Assembly: GCA_031308135.1 (NCBI GenBank)
Contig: JAHLJT010004567.1
Span: forward strand, 129,279,356-129,343,355
DNA length: 64,000 bases
Source: Acheta domesticus
Lineage: Eukaryota; Arthropoda; Insecta; Orthoptera; Gryllidae
Direction of reading: 5' to 3'
Made by a program: the position numbers and the translations under genes. The notes under the pieces are model-generated. The model was not told the origin of the DNA, searched no databases, and was given only the letters and a program-made list of their open reading frames with translations. Every line of letters begins with the position of its first letter. Position 1 is the stretch's first letter. This document shows, in pieces, positions 19,163-29,552 of the stretch.

Positions 19163-22100
19163 ATGAAGAAAATGATTTATAATCGTTACGTTCGCGAACA
19201 GCGAGTGGATGGTTAGTAGTGTGTGTGTGTTGAATTGTTATCATTCATGCTTTTGTGTTAAATTGTTATCATTCATGCTTTTGTATGCGTGTTTTGTTTC
19301 TATAGATCGCCCGTACCAACAACAACAACAAGACATTGCTAACGCTCCCCAATGGACGGACCTGGTTCAGTCTTTAAACGACCGTGTATTTCGGGGTGTC
19401 ATTTCGAATCCTCCTCCCCCACACGACATCGCGGATCCGGTCGAGTTTCTCAACCGATGTCTAGTTCCCTTCCGTCGTAAGATGTTTGAAGAAATCAACA
19501 ACACTCTCGATCGACCTTGTTTCAAAATTTTCGCGCAACTCGAGTGTCAGTTTTTGATTGAGAAAGAGAACGTCGAGACGCACGAAATCGTAGGGGTGCT
19601 GCAGCCCATCTTTCTTTCGGCACGGGCTGCGGTGCTCACCCGAGGTGATGACATTTCGGAATTTTTCCTTTCTAGTAATCGCGGATCCTATCAATTCCAG
19701 ATTCGACGAGTTCTCCGAGAGAGATTCCGGAAAATCGTTGGCCTCTATCGTCGCTCTTCATATTTCGGCTCACTTGTTCGAACCTATCGCTCATTCTGCC
19801 TCTTCTTTTCTTCCTCTTCCGGACATCCATTGCGAGACGTCAAGCTGTGATTAACGTGCATAATCGAGACGAAAAATGTTTCCTGTGGGCGGTGGCTTCG
19901 GCTCTTCTTCATAAACGTCAGCCCCCACACAACAAACATTCTCAACGTACCAGTACGTACGGAAACCTTTTTCGGTGAAATTGGAAAACAGTCTCGATTT
20001 GCGCGGCATCTCCTGGCCCCTGCCCGTTCACGAGATTAAACGTTTCGAACGACAAAATCCTAGCTTTTTCGTTTAACGTGTTTACGTTAGAGTTTGATTC
20101 GGCCAACACATCTTGGAAAATCGTAGGTCCTGTGCACTTTTCGGAATCAAAGAAAGAGAACCATTTCAATTTCTTGTTGATTCATGGCGACGGGGGTCAG
20201 TCCCATTACGTTTGGATTAAGAATTTAGGCAAACTGGTTCAGTCGCAGCATTCGACTCACAAGGGTAGGATTTTTGTTTGCGACAGATGTTTGAACGTGT
20301 TTTACACGCAAGCGTATCTGGAGGCTCACGAAATCGATTGTAGATCCGTGGGGTCCCCCGCACGTTTGATCCTTCCATCGGAGACGAACGAGGAGGAGCG
20401 CTTCATGCAATTTCGAAATTTCGATAGACAACAACGATGCCCGATTGCGGTTTACGTTGATTTCGAAGCGCTCACGCTCCCCGTGTCTTCGTGTGAGCCG
20501 TCGTCGAGCGGATCCTACCTCGAACCGTACCAACTTCACGAAACCCTTTTCGGCGGCGCTTCAAGTGGTGTGCTCGTTTGATGAGTCGCGGAATCAGCTG
20601 GTCACCTTTCACGGTCCCGACGTCGCGATACAATTGTTAGCGTTCTTAGAAGGTCTCGCGAAAGATTACGAACAACTTTTGACTCATCCTTCTCCCCTCG
20701 TGATGGAGGAGAAGGACGAAGTGTCTTTTCAAAATTCCGATCTTTGTCACATATGTAAAGGACCTTTTCTTCCAAATTCCACCCGCGTCAGGGACCATGA
20801 CCATTTTTCGGGTGTCTTTCGCGGCGCGGCTCATCAATCGTGTAACGTCAACTTTCCCGCGCCGAAGCACATCCCCGTCGTCATGCACAACGGGAGCGGT
20901 TACGATTGGCATTTTCTCCTTCAGGCCTGGGGCGACAAGAACTGTGTGAACAACGACGGGTTGCGAGTGGTTCCGCACAATCACGAGAGATTCGTGGCGA
21001 TTTCCCAAAGAATCGGGAAAGTGGAGCTGCGATTTTTGGACTCTTTGAAATTTTTAGGTGCATCGCTCGACTCTTTAAGTCGATCGCTCGATTCGACCGA
21101 TTTGAAATTCACCCGTGCGGCTTTTCCCGACGACCGTCTTTTCGCTTTGGCCAGAAGGAAGGGGGTGTTTCCCTACGATTATGTCAACGACGTGTCCAAA
21201 TTGGGCGAAACGAGGTTACCGGCGCCCGAAGCGTTTTTCAGTCGTCTCACAGACACACCCGTTTCGGACTCGGAGTACGCGCACGCGCAGGCCGTGTGGG
21301 ACGCGTTCTCCGTTCAAAATTTGGGCGAGTACGCCGATTTGTATTTGAAAATCGACGTCTTGCTAGAAACAGATATTTTGGAAAAGTTTCGAAATTTGTG
21401 TTTGGAGGTGTACGGGCTCGATCCTCTGTTTTACTACACCGCTCCCGGGCTTTCGTGGGACGCCATGTTGAAAACCACCGGCGTTCGACTAGAGCTACTC
21501 ACGGACATCGACATGGTTCTCTTTTTCGAGCGGGGCATCCGGGGGGGACTCGTGCAAGTGATCGGTCGTCACGCCGAGGCCAATCACCCCTTTGCGGGTG
21601 AACGCTTCCGGCCAGGTGATAAGGAATCTTATCTCGCCTACGTCGACGCGAATAACTTGTACGGTTTTTCGATGTCACATCCGCTTCCGGTGGGTGACTT
21701 CCGGTGGATGACGGAAAGCGACATCGAGCGGTTGAACCTCACAGAGGCGGCTGCGGAAGTCGATCGGGGGCTACGTTCTGGAGGTCGATCTCGACTACCC
21801 AGACGAGATCCACGATCGCTTGAGCGATTTGCCGCCCTGTCCGGACACCCGCGTCCCCCCCGACTCGAAGAGCAGGCAAGTCAAGTTGCTGGCGACGCTT
21901 CTGCCCAAGCGTCGTTACGTTGTTCACATTCAAAATTTAATTCAGGCCTCGAGTTGGGAGTGCAACTCACGAAAATTCATCGCGTTGTTTCGTTTTCGCA
22001 ACGTGCTTGGCTTGCCGCGTACATGGACCTCAACAACTCGCGTCGACAGCGCGCGTCCTCCGATTTTGAAGATAAATTCTATAAACTCATGAATAATTCG

Positions 22101-22925
22101 ATTTACGGCAAGTCGATGGAGGACGTGCGCAACCACCGGCGCATTTATCTCGTGAACAAGTGGGAGGGGAGGTGCGGGGCCAGACGTCTCATCGCCGATC
22201 CCGCTTTCGTGCGTAGTCACCACGTGAACGGCGATCTCATGACGATCGAGTTGCGCAAAACAAAGGTGAAGCTCGCGAAGCCTATTTATTTGGGTTTTTG
22301 TATTTTGGAAATTTCAAAACATAGAATGTACGATTTTTGGTATAGTTATTGTCAAAAAAATCTTCGCGATCTTCATCTGCTCTACATGGATACCGATTCA
22401 TTCATTCTCTCTACTTCCACGAGCATGTACGCTGAGATGAATCGGCATCCATCCTGGTTCGATACGTCCTGTTTCGGTCCCGATAACCCATTTGGCGTGA
22501 CACCTCGGAACAAAAAGGTATTAGGGTTGTTTAAGGACGAATGCGGAAGCGATCCCCTGCTCGGCTACGTAGGTTTACGTCCAAAAATGTACTCCATCGA
22601 AACCCGATCTCGTGCGTGTTCTTCTCGGGCGAAGGGAGTACAACGTTCGGTCGTCAAACGTTATAAATTTCAAAATTATTTGGACTGTTTATTTCGGAAC
22701 GAATGTAGAATCGACAAACAATGTACTATTCGGTCCAAATCCCACGTCAATTATTCGTTTGTCCAAAACAAGCGTTCGTTGTCCGTGTCCGACGACAAAC
22801 GCTATTGGATCGATAAATTTACGAGTCTGCCATGGGGTCATTTCCGCATCATGTGTACGCGTCCGTCCATTTCTTCTTCTTCAGCGTGCACGCTCGTCCC
22901 TGCAGGCGGGGTTCATGTAGATTAG
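19163..22925 (+). pseudogene. POLB: Protein-primed family B DNA polymerase (frameshifted, all motifs present)
   Basis: Exon 1 (19163-19211, MKKMIYNRYVREQRVD) joins across a 94-bp GT-AG intron to 19306 in phase. The N-terminal domain has EKCFLWAVASALLH (19870) and HYVWIKNL, then a C2H2-like FVCDRCLNVF...H (20270). Exo I is VYVDFEAL, a zinc insert CHICKGPF...VRDHDHFSG lies near 20740, Exo II is HNGSGYDWHF, Exo III YADLYLKIDVL. Polymerase motif A is DANNLYGFSM, motif B KLMNNSIYGKSM, motif C YMDTDSF; the end is LPWGHFRI. At least seven single-base shifts (near 19700, 19835, 19975, 20068, 20560, 21765, 21945) break it. It would replicate the element from a protein primer. Confidence 0.9.
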
Positions 22926-23139
22926 AATTATTTTCAATACTTTTTATTTATTTATTTCAATATTTTTTTATTTATTTCAATTCTTATTTATTTTAATAGT
23001 ATTTTTTTACTTTTAGTAGGAGGGGAGTTTTATGATTAGTCACTTTTTCAAGTAGTAGTAGTAGGGGGAGAGCGTTTGCAATCACATTGAAGACGGGAGG
23101 GCGAGGTCTCGACACGTCATTCGTCCGTGGACCGTCGTC
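22926..23139. other. AT-rich intergenic spacer
   Basis: TTTATTTATTTCAAT repeats, then a short leader for the next gene. No other signal seen. Confidence 0.5.
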
Positions 23140-23859
23140 ATGGAACGACCTCGAGTAGAAGAAGAAGAAGAAGCGTATGTTCGATGGAAGAAGCAGATGA
23201 TGGAGAACTGGGTCAGCCTCCGCGACGCCGCCGCCGATCTCGCCATCATCGCCCACAATAGCAGTCTTCAGCGCCCCTTCTACTTTGAAGCCTACCGCAT
23301 GATCGCCGACGTCGCCGCTGATGTGATGTGTGCCGCCCGACGCTGTCACGAGGAAGAAGAAGATCTAACAGATGGCGGAAACAAAGAAGAAGAAAAGGTA
23401 AAAGCTCTTCACGATCTCGCGGTTGCATGTCACGATAAAGTGCTGTGGGTCATGATGGTTCTCGGCGAAGTGACTTCCTGCGCGTGCTGCGAGTGTCAGG
23501 CTGACGGATTATCCGCGCGCTATTGCGCCATCCAGAAAGCTTTGAACGCTCCCTGCGTCTCCTTCCTCACGGGGGACCCCCCTCCCTTTACCATCGACGG
23601 TGATAAACAATCACCACCGTCCCACCACACCTCATACGAGGCGGAAGGTGCCGGTAAAAGGAGAGCTCCTGAACCGGAAGAATTTATTCTCACAGTGCAC
23701 GCTGAAGTGTTAGCAGTCGTCGAAGCTCTCGGACACCTCCTTCAAGATCCGTACGGTGAAGCACTGCGACGGCGAGTCTCTCGCGTTCGTCAAGTCATCC
23801 AGTCGCTTCGTCCGCCCTTCGAAAATAGTCCTCCGACGTACTCTCCAGTTGACAAATGA
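23140..23859 (+). CDS. Acidic helical protein of unknown function
   Basis: 239 intact codons starting MERPRVEEEEEAYVRWKKQM. Mostly alpha-helical by composition, with two Glu-rich stretches, CACCECQADGLSARYC in the middle (possible metal site) and a Pro/Ser-rich C-terminal end. It is one of the few long unbroken genes here. Its TGA overlaps the next ATG as ATGA. No family recognised; position after polB suggests an accessory or early gene. Confidence 0.65.
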   Translation: MERPRVEEEEEAYVRWKKQMMENWVSLRDAAADLAIIAHNSSLQRPFYFEAYRMIADVAADVMCAARRCHEEEEDLTDGGNKEEEKVKALHDLAVACHDKVLWVMMVLGEVTSCACCECQADGLSARYCAIQKALNAPCVSFLTGDPPPFTIDGDKQSPPSHHTSYEAEGAGKRRAPEPEEFILTVHAEVLAVVEALGHLLQDPYGEALRRRVSRVRQVIQSLRPPFENSPPTYSPVDK

Positions 23860-24272
23860 CCCATCGACGTCAGCGCAATCTCGAATTGGATCTTGTCATA
23901 CATCGTTTCATCAACAACGGTTGTTCTCTTCTCGGACTCGACGATCGCTCTCTGCAGCTGCTACCCATCGACTTCTTAATACATTGGGCCGCGAAGGACG
24001 TGCCTTCTGTCTTCCACCGCCTGTCGAAAGACGTGCAGCGGGACCGAAACATTCGTCGACTCCTGCCTTGTCTTCGACATTACAACAACAACGGGCGCGC
24101 GCACGTCGACGACAAACCGCCGTTGCCGAAGTGGAAGTGTTTGCAGTGTAGGCGAGAAGAAGTACTGCCTTGTTTCGAACACACGCACATCGAGTCGCCG
24201 CCGCCGCCGAAGTGGAAGTGCATCGAGTGTCGCAGAGAGGACCTTTTTTTTGAGTATTCACACTATTCGTGA
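23856..24272 (+). CDS. Cys-rich zinc-ribbon-like protein, intact paralogue of 10502-11056
   Basis: 138 codons from the ATG in ATGA at 23856. The helical N-terminal half contains LQLLPIDFLIHWAAKDVPSV and the C-terminal half two copies of PKWKC[LI][QE]CRRE with a following C-x-E-H or acidic end, likely zinc-binding knuckles. It aligns with the left-arm gene across the LP-x-x-FL-x-HW helix. The helix may be F-box-like; this is speculative. Its TGA overlaps the next ATG as TGATG (24270-24274). Confidence 0.65.
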   Translation: MTHRRQRNLELDLVIHRFINNGCSLLGLDDRSLQLLPIDFLIHWAAKDVPSVFHRLSKDVQRDRNIRRLLPCLRHYNNNGRAHVDDKPPLPKWKCLQCRREEVLPCFEHTHIESPPPPKWKCIECRREDLFFEYSHYS

Positions 24273-24708
24273 TGGCCGCGGGTACGCGCATCGAGAAATA
24301 TTTTAAGATGCTCCCGCGTACGGGTTTCACCCCCTTCCACCTGGCCGTCCAAGCCGGCAATACCGCCGTGGTACTTACGCTGCTTGCAAGAAAGTGGGGG
24401 GGGTGCAAACTTCGTCGACGTGCGTGATCGAGAAGGACTGACGCCGCTGGAACACGCGGTACACTTCCGGCAATATTCGATCAGGCAGACTGCTCCTCCA
24501 ACACGGCGCTGACGGAGAGATAGACTTCAACGGGTTTACGCTTAGCGACCATGTTAAAATCGGTGAACATTGTGAAGCACTCACTCTTCGACAACTAAGA
24601 AAGGGAAGTTTAGTATCAGGAAAGGATTTTGAAAGAATTCACAAAGCAATTCAGAAAAGAATTCGGAAAAGGATTGAGAAAGAAATCAGAAAAGGATTCT
24701 ATGTATAA
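24272..24708 (+). pseudogene. Ankyrin-repeat protein (two frameshifts)
   Basis: Starts MAAGTRIEKYFKMLPRTG. TGFTPFHLAVQAGNTAVVLT is a canonical ankyrin repeat; REGLTPLEHAVHF and RLLLQHGADGEIDFNGFTL are further repeats in other frames. The first shift is at a G8 run (about 24398), the second near 24470. A basic tail of KAIQKRIRKRIEKEI repeats ends at 24708. Ankyrin proteins in viruses often target host signalling or ubiquitin complexes; here that is only inference. It closes a cassette of three overlapping genes. Confidence 0.65.
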
Positions 24709-24749
24709 TTCATTGAATTCATCAGCGGTCCCTTTAACGCCGATCTTTA

Positions 24750-25374
24750 TCGCATTTCGAATACGTCTTCTCCTCGAGTAGACAAAGATGTCGCGAACAA
24801 AGCCTACGTCGACCGCAACATCAAAGACGTCAAGACGCAACTAGAAAAAATTCCAAAACTCCGGTGCAGCAAACTGGGAAACGTCAACGTGCTGAAAAAA
24901 AAACGCCTCGTCAACATGGCGCCGCCCATCAAAAAGGAAGACGGTGCCACAAAAGGGTACGTGGATGAGAAAATCAAAAACGAAATCGCTAAATTACTTC
25001 ACAACAAACAAACATGAATTGATTTTTTTCTATATCGATTTACATGTATTTCTGTATGGAATTTAATTTTTTATTCATTTGATTTCAATAAAAAAATATT
25101 TGTTCAATTCTACCGTTTTTTTTCATTTGTTTTTCCCTGTCACCACCTTGTAGGGTTTCCTTTCTTTTTTTCCAAACTCGATATTTACAACAACTATTCT
25201 ATTATGAAAATACATAATATATATTATATAGTGTTCAAAATGCGCGCCACCGTCACCGGGGCCCCCGACGACGACGCAGCGTACTATCTTCACAACCATG
25301 CCGCCTCTTTTCCACGCTGTCACGTAGCGCAGACGGTAGAAGACAAGCGCCGCCACTCTTCCTCACGTCATTCT
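24750..25374 (+). repeat. Internal, diverged copy of the right TIR (inner part)
   Basis: Matches 28574-29200 in direct orientation: CATTTCGAATACGTCTTCTC, the coiled-coil gene, AATAAA, CACCACCTTGTAGGGTTTCC, the MRATVTGAP start and the A-box region. Divergence rises sharply after 25290. It ends before the B box, where BEL/Pao sequence begins. Confidence 0.85.
24770..25017 (+). CDS. Coiled-coil/fibre-like gene, internal intact copy
   Basis: One continuous frame runs from RISNTSSPRVDKDVANKAYV through KTQLEKIPKLRCSKLG and NMAPPIKKEDGATKGYVDEK to a TGA at 25015-25017. The two K-[AG]-Y-V-D-x-x-I units are about 60 residues apart. The A9 run near 24900 keeps the frame, whereas both terminal copies have A8. 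AATAAA lies at 25087-25092. The start is unclear: the frame continues upstream to the stop of the ankyrin gene without an ATG. The motif resembles N-terminal regions of the fibre-like gene at 15564-16341. Confidence 0.6.
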
Positions 25375-25379
25375 GCTTC

Positions 25380-26875
25380 ATCCCTCCAAATTTATTTGGA
25401 TAATTTTACGTCAAATGTGGATGCCTTGAAAGCTTTAGGAACACGTGTAACGTGCAGGATTTACTGTTGTCATCGCTCCTAAGTCGAAATTTAGGTAAAA
25501 ACATACTCCAAGATTGGGAAATGAGTTTGGACAGAGATTCGCTTCCTGGTCTCGATGATTTGATTAATTTTTGCAAAAGCGTTGCAAAGCTCTTGCGGCA
25601 GCAATGCCCGGGGAACCGTCTTCATCATCAGCGGCCCCGCCGGCAGTAAAATCATTCAAAATTTCTGCGAGATTCGCCTCCTTCGCACGTACTCATGTCT
25701 GTCCGTGTGGGAAAAACCACGAGCTTTACACATGTAAAGACTTCATTCGTTTTCCACAAACTAAACGCTTCACGTTTGTAAAGGAGAACAATTTGTGCTT
25801 CAATTGTTTAAGGGGTCACACAGCAGATCATCAATGCTCGTCTTTGCGGTGTAAAACGTGAGACGGTAGCCATCACACATTGTTGCATCGCGAATCTTCC
25901 CCGGCAACGGCAAATACTTGTGCGCAAGGTGTGAAAACTCGTCCACGCGACAATGAACCATCTTGCTTACTCGCGACTGCCGCTGTGGCTGTGATGGATG
26001 CGCGTGGTAATGATGCCCCCTGTACTGCTCTTTTAGATTCAGGTTCAGACGTCAATATCATAACATTCAAATTTGCTAAGTCGTTGGGTCTACCTTTGAA
26101 AAAAACACAGTCTGTCATCGCCGGAATTTCATCCAGCAAATCAGTCTCCCAATCGCGGATTCAGGCTACAACTTCATCGAAGAACGGGAAATGGACAAAG
26201 AAATTGACATTTTTAGTCGTACCAAAAATCACGCACGATCTACCAGGCGCGTCATTCGAATGCGATTCATGGAACTTGCCGTTGCATATCGATTTCGCAG
26301 ATCCGTGCTTCAATCACTCGAAGCCTATAGACATGCTATTAGGAGCGGACACGTTCTTCAGTGTTCTCCGTCCGGGCAAACTTTTGCGCGACGATAAGCA
26401 TCCGCTATTGCAGGAGACATCGTTAGGATGGGTCGCATCAGGCCAGTTACCCGTTGCACAATGCAACGTAAATGTCAAAGCTACTTGCGGCGTAAGTCAA
26501 ATACAATCGCCAAAACCAAATTCATTGGATAGATTTAGTGAATTGAGGAGCATCTCATCTCGCACATCAATTCCTCCCAAAGATCAGTTTCATGAGAGAC
26601 GTTACGTGAAAACTGCATCACGTAACTCAATTAGGCAAAAAATGAACCAAATCAATCATTTATCTGACGCATTGCATAGGAAAGGGCATAAGAGACCAAG
26701 TCATTTTCAGCAACATTCGCCTGGAAACAATGGCAGAGTCGGAGTAGGGAACAATCGGGCAGTATCAGGTAACTTTGATCCACCTGTCAGCAATCCACGC
26801 CCGTCCACACATGTGGAGTATCATGCCCCTTGCACGCGCGCGTCGCATCAAGCCACTGCGCGCTTTTTAATGTAA
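25380..26875 (+). pseudogene. BEL/Pao retrotransposon gag-protease fragment
   Basis: Begins inside gag (SLQIYLDNFTSNVDALKALG). Knuckles CPCGKNHELYTC and CFNCLRGHTADHQC follow, then an aspartic protease with ALLDSGSDVNIITFKFAKSL and DMLLGADTFFSVLRPG, as in BEL/Pao DUF1758-type proteases. Frames change near 25470, 25570 and 25860. After GWVASGQLPVAQC the frame continues into unrelated residues and no reverse transcriptase, RNase H or integrase remains, so the 5' LTR and most of pol are lost. Confidence 0.85.
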
Positions 26876-27036
26876 ATAGTAAGATTATCTTGTAAATATG
26901 TCAGTAACATAGGTTAGTGTAGGTAATATTAGTTAGATGTAGGTAATTTAGCATAATAGGTCGCGTGTTTCAACATATTTTTTTTTTCATTTTCGTTCAG
27001 CGATAATTTTATTATCGCCTCACTGGTGGGGGAGAA
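26876..27036 (+). other. BEL/Pao 3' untranslated region with polypurine tract
   Basis: AT-rich spacer with repeated TAGGTAAT-type units, ending in GGTGGGGGAGAA immediately before the LTR-like TGTTTACG; a plausible plus-strand primer. Confidence 0.5.
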
Positions 27037-28403
27037 TGTTTACGCACGCTAGCGGCAGGAGACCGCCCGCGCCGCTCAGGTCGGTCGCACCCTTCTCCGC
27101 GCGCCCGCCGCTGCCATTCCCCCGATAATCCCACCGCACCTTTTGCTGCCGCCCCCTAGCAAAAGCGGTGGCACTCCTTGGCGGTAGCCGGCAAAGGCGC
27201 CTATTGTCTTCAAACGGGCGCCCGCCGCCGCGGCCGCCCGGATGCGCCTCCCCCCCCAGCGGGGCAGTTGAACTTCGGCCGCCGCCCTTTGGTACTTCGC
27301 CTGTACCCAGTGCCGCCCCCCCCTGCGGCGGGGGTGGGCGTTTCAGAGCCCCGTCGGCATGCGCGGCTCATTGCTGTCCGTTTTTTTCTAAGCTGCCGCA
27401 CCTCGCGCACCCCGCCCCTTGTCTCGGGGCCCAAGTCCTGCAGCCACCCAAGGGCCCCCCCTCCGCCACGCCTCTCGGTGGCCACCCACCATCCACCGCG
27501 AGGTCGGGGGCGGTCGCCTATATACTTTCGGGGGCCATCGCGCCCGGGTAGAATTTTCGCTGGCCAGACATCGCTCAGAGGACAGAGCGTCGTGTTGCAT
27601 TCAGGGCCGCTGCCATGAGCAGAGTCACTTTCCGCGGCAGTCATGCCTTACGCTGTCGAGTCGACACACGCGCCATGCCTTGCAGTGAAGTATCGTAACG
27701 CCACAACGGCTGCAGGCTGGATTTAGGGCTACAGGCTGCCCATCAAAGTGCGCCACACTGGCATTCATTTTGACCGACATCACTCGCACATTGTGGCGCG
27801 TTAGTGAGCGGCGGCACGGCTTCAGACCACGGCGGCATACACGCCGCTTCATCGAGTCCGGGGACGCCGCACATCGGATCCGTTTGGTGCTGTTTGTCAT
27901 CGCAGAGGCATCGCCGCAGGCACATCGAGCTCCAGCGGTGACTACGAGCGGTACGAGCCCGGCAAACGTGAACATCCGCATATCAGGTACCTGTTCTTGA
28001 CTCCAGCGGTGCCGAGCTATTCAAAGACATTTGAACACTCCAGTAATTGCCTTAACGTTTAGCATTATTCATTTATTGTATTCTTTTCTTTTCTATTCAG
28101 TTTGCGCCTTCTGTATTCATTAATTTTAAGACTTAGAATTAGTATTTTTATTAATATTTCACTGCTCGGGCCCGGCATGCATTGTATATAGTATAATAGT
28201 TTGAAATTGTTTGTTTTTCCCTTCTTTCTTAGTTCATAAGTCTTATCTCATCCAAGAGGCATCATACTCTAATTTCAATTTAGTTTATTAAATTCATATT
28301 CAATTATATAGTTCGCGTTTTGTCTATCTCTCGGCCGACCCTTCATTTCCTCTTTCGAGGTGGTCCTCCGTTCCCCTTCTCTTTTAGTAGCCCTCTGGCT
28401 ACA
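27037..28403 (+). repeat. Probable 3' LTR of the BEL/Pao fragment
   Basis: Starts TGTTTACGC directly after a polypurine tract; the first half is very GC-rich and the second AT-rich. The end (…GGCTACA) is only a guess since no second LTR exists for comparison. Open frames in the GC-rich part look compositional. Confidence 0.5.
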
Positions 28404-28573
28404 GTCACCTGAGCTACCGGAGGCCGATATGTGTGTGTGCTGTGTGTCGACATAGCCAGCAGTCTAGTCCTGCTGTTGGCTCATCATCGTGCGTGGCGCC
28501 GTGTGAGAGGTGGGTACCAGGTGAGTACCGCATCGGCACGCGCTCACAGGGCACGGACACGCGGTGCGCATAC
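28404..28573. other. Unassigned junction between LTR and right TIR copy
   Basis: About 170 bp with a GTGTGTGTGCTGTGTGT tract; no similarity seen elsewhere in the window. Confidence 0.4.
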
Positions 28574-28589
28574 AATCGCATTTCGAATA

Positions 28590-28848
28590 CGTCTTCTCCT
28601 CGAGAAGACAAAGATGTCGCGAACAAAGCCTACGTCGACCGCAACATCAAAGACGTCAAGACGCAACTAGAAAAAATTCCAAAACTCCGGTGCAGCAAAC
28701 TGGGAAACGTCAACGTGCTGAAAAAAAACGCCTCGTCAACATGGCGCCGCCCATCAAAAAGGAAGACGGTGCCACGAAAGGGTACGTGGATGAGAAAATC
28801 AAAAACGAAATCGCTAAATTACTTAACAAACAAACAAACTTGAATTGA
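28590..28848 (+). pseudogene. Coiled-coil/fibre-like gene, right TIR copy (frameshifted)
   Basis: Near-identical to the internal copy from KDVANKAYVDRNI onward, but the A run near 28733 is A8 instead of A9 and shifts the frame before KRLVNMAPPIKKED. The second YVDEKI repeat therefore lies in a different frame. AATAAA follows at 28911. Sharing the A8 state with the left TIR suggests a real allele copied between TIRs, or the same error twice. Confidence 0.65.
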
Positions 28849-29060
28849 TTTTTTCTATATCGATTTATATGTATTTCTGTTTGGATTTAATTTTTTATTC
28901 ATTTGATTTCAATAAAAAATTATTTGTTCGATTCTAACGTTTTTTTCATTTGTTTTTCCCTGTCACCACCTTGTAGGGTTTCCTTCCTTTTTTTCCAAAC
29001 TAGATATTTACAACAACAATTCTATTATGAAAATACATAATATATTATATAGTGTTAAAA

Positions 29061-29552
29061 ATGCGCGCCACCGTCACCGGGGCCCCCGACGACGACGACG
29101 ACGACGCAGCGTACTATGAGTACTCACAACCACGCACCTCATTCGACACTGTCGCCGTAGCTCAGGCGGTAAAGGCGTCGACCGCCACTCTTCGTCACGT
29201 CGCTGGTTCGATCCCGAGCCCATCCGAGCCATTTTTGAAAGCACGCCCGCCGTCTACGCACACACCACCCACCCCTCCCAAGCCCCCACACCCTCTGGAC
29301 CCCCTCCCCCCACGGCCCACCCCATCACCTCCCTCCACCGCTACCACAGCGCGCCGCCACCAGAGCGCGCGCGAACCACACGCTTACGCACTTCGCCACC
29401 AGAGCGCGACACCGGCGCACATCCTACCGCCAGCCTTCGCCACCAGAGCGCACACGGGGGGCAATGACCCCGGATGTCAACATCCGGCAGGGGCATTGAC
29501 CCCGTTGTTGACATCCCCGGGCGTTGACCCCGTTGTTGACACTCCGTTATAA
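29061..29552 (+). CDS. TIR open reading frame, Asp-run/Pro-rich (right copy)
   Basis: Begins MRATVTGAPDD with a longer Asp run than the left copy (expanded GAC triplets near 29083-29105) and stays open for 163 codons. In-frame length change rather than frameshift is the only hint of coding constraint. Function unknown. Confidence 0.3.
   Translation: MRATVTGAPDDDDDDAAYYEYSQPRTSFDTVAVAQAVKASTATLRHVAGSIPSPSEPFLKARPPSTHTPPTPPKPPHPLDPLPPRPTPSPPSTATTARRHQSAREPHAYALRHQSATPAHILPPAFATRAHTGGNDPGCQHPAGALTPLLTSPGVDPVVDTPL
29151..29236 (+). ncRNA. tRNA-like RNA polymerase III unit in the right TIR
   Basis: Same unit as at 9163-9248 in the opposite orientation: A box 29158-29169, B box 29205-29214, T5 at 29232-29236. 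Both copies point outward toward the element ends. A third, internal TIR copy keeps only an A-box-like TAGCGCAGACGG at 25325-25336. Confidence 0.55.

Noticed and set aside
20906..21601. 231-codon frame inside the polymerase gene
   Set aside because: It is an alternate-frame reading of polB; all polymerase motifs lie in the other frame.
27168..27690. Several GC-rich open frames on both strands
   Set aside because: They fall in the probable LTR of the BEL/Pao fragment, where high GC gives open frames in most phases.
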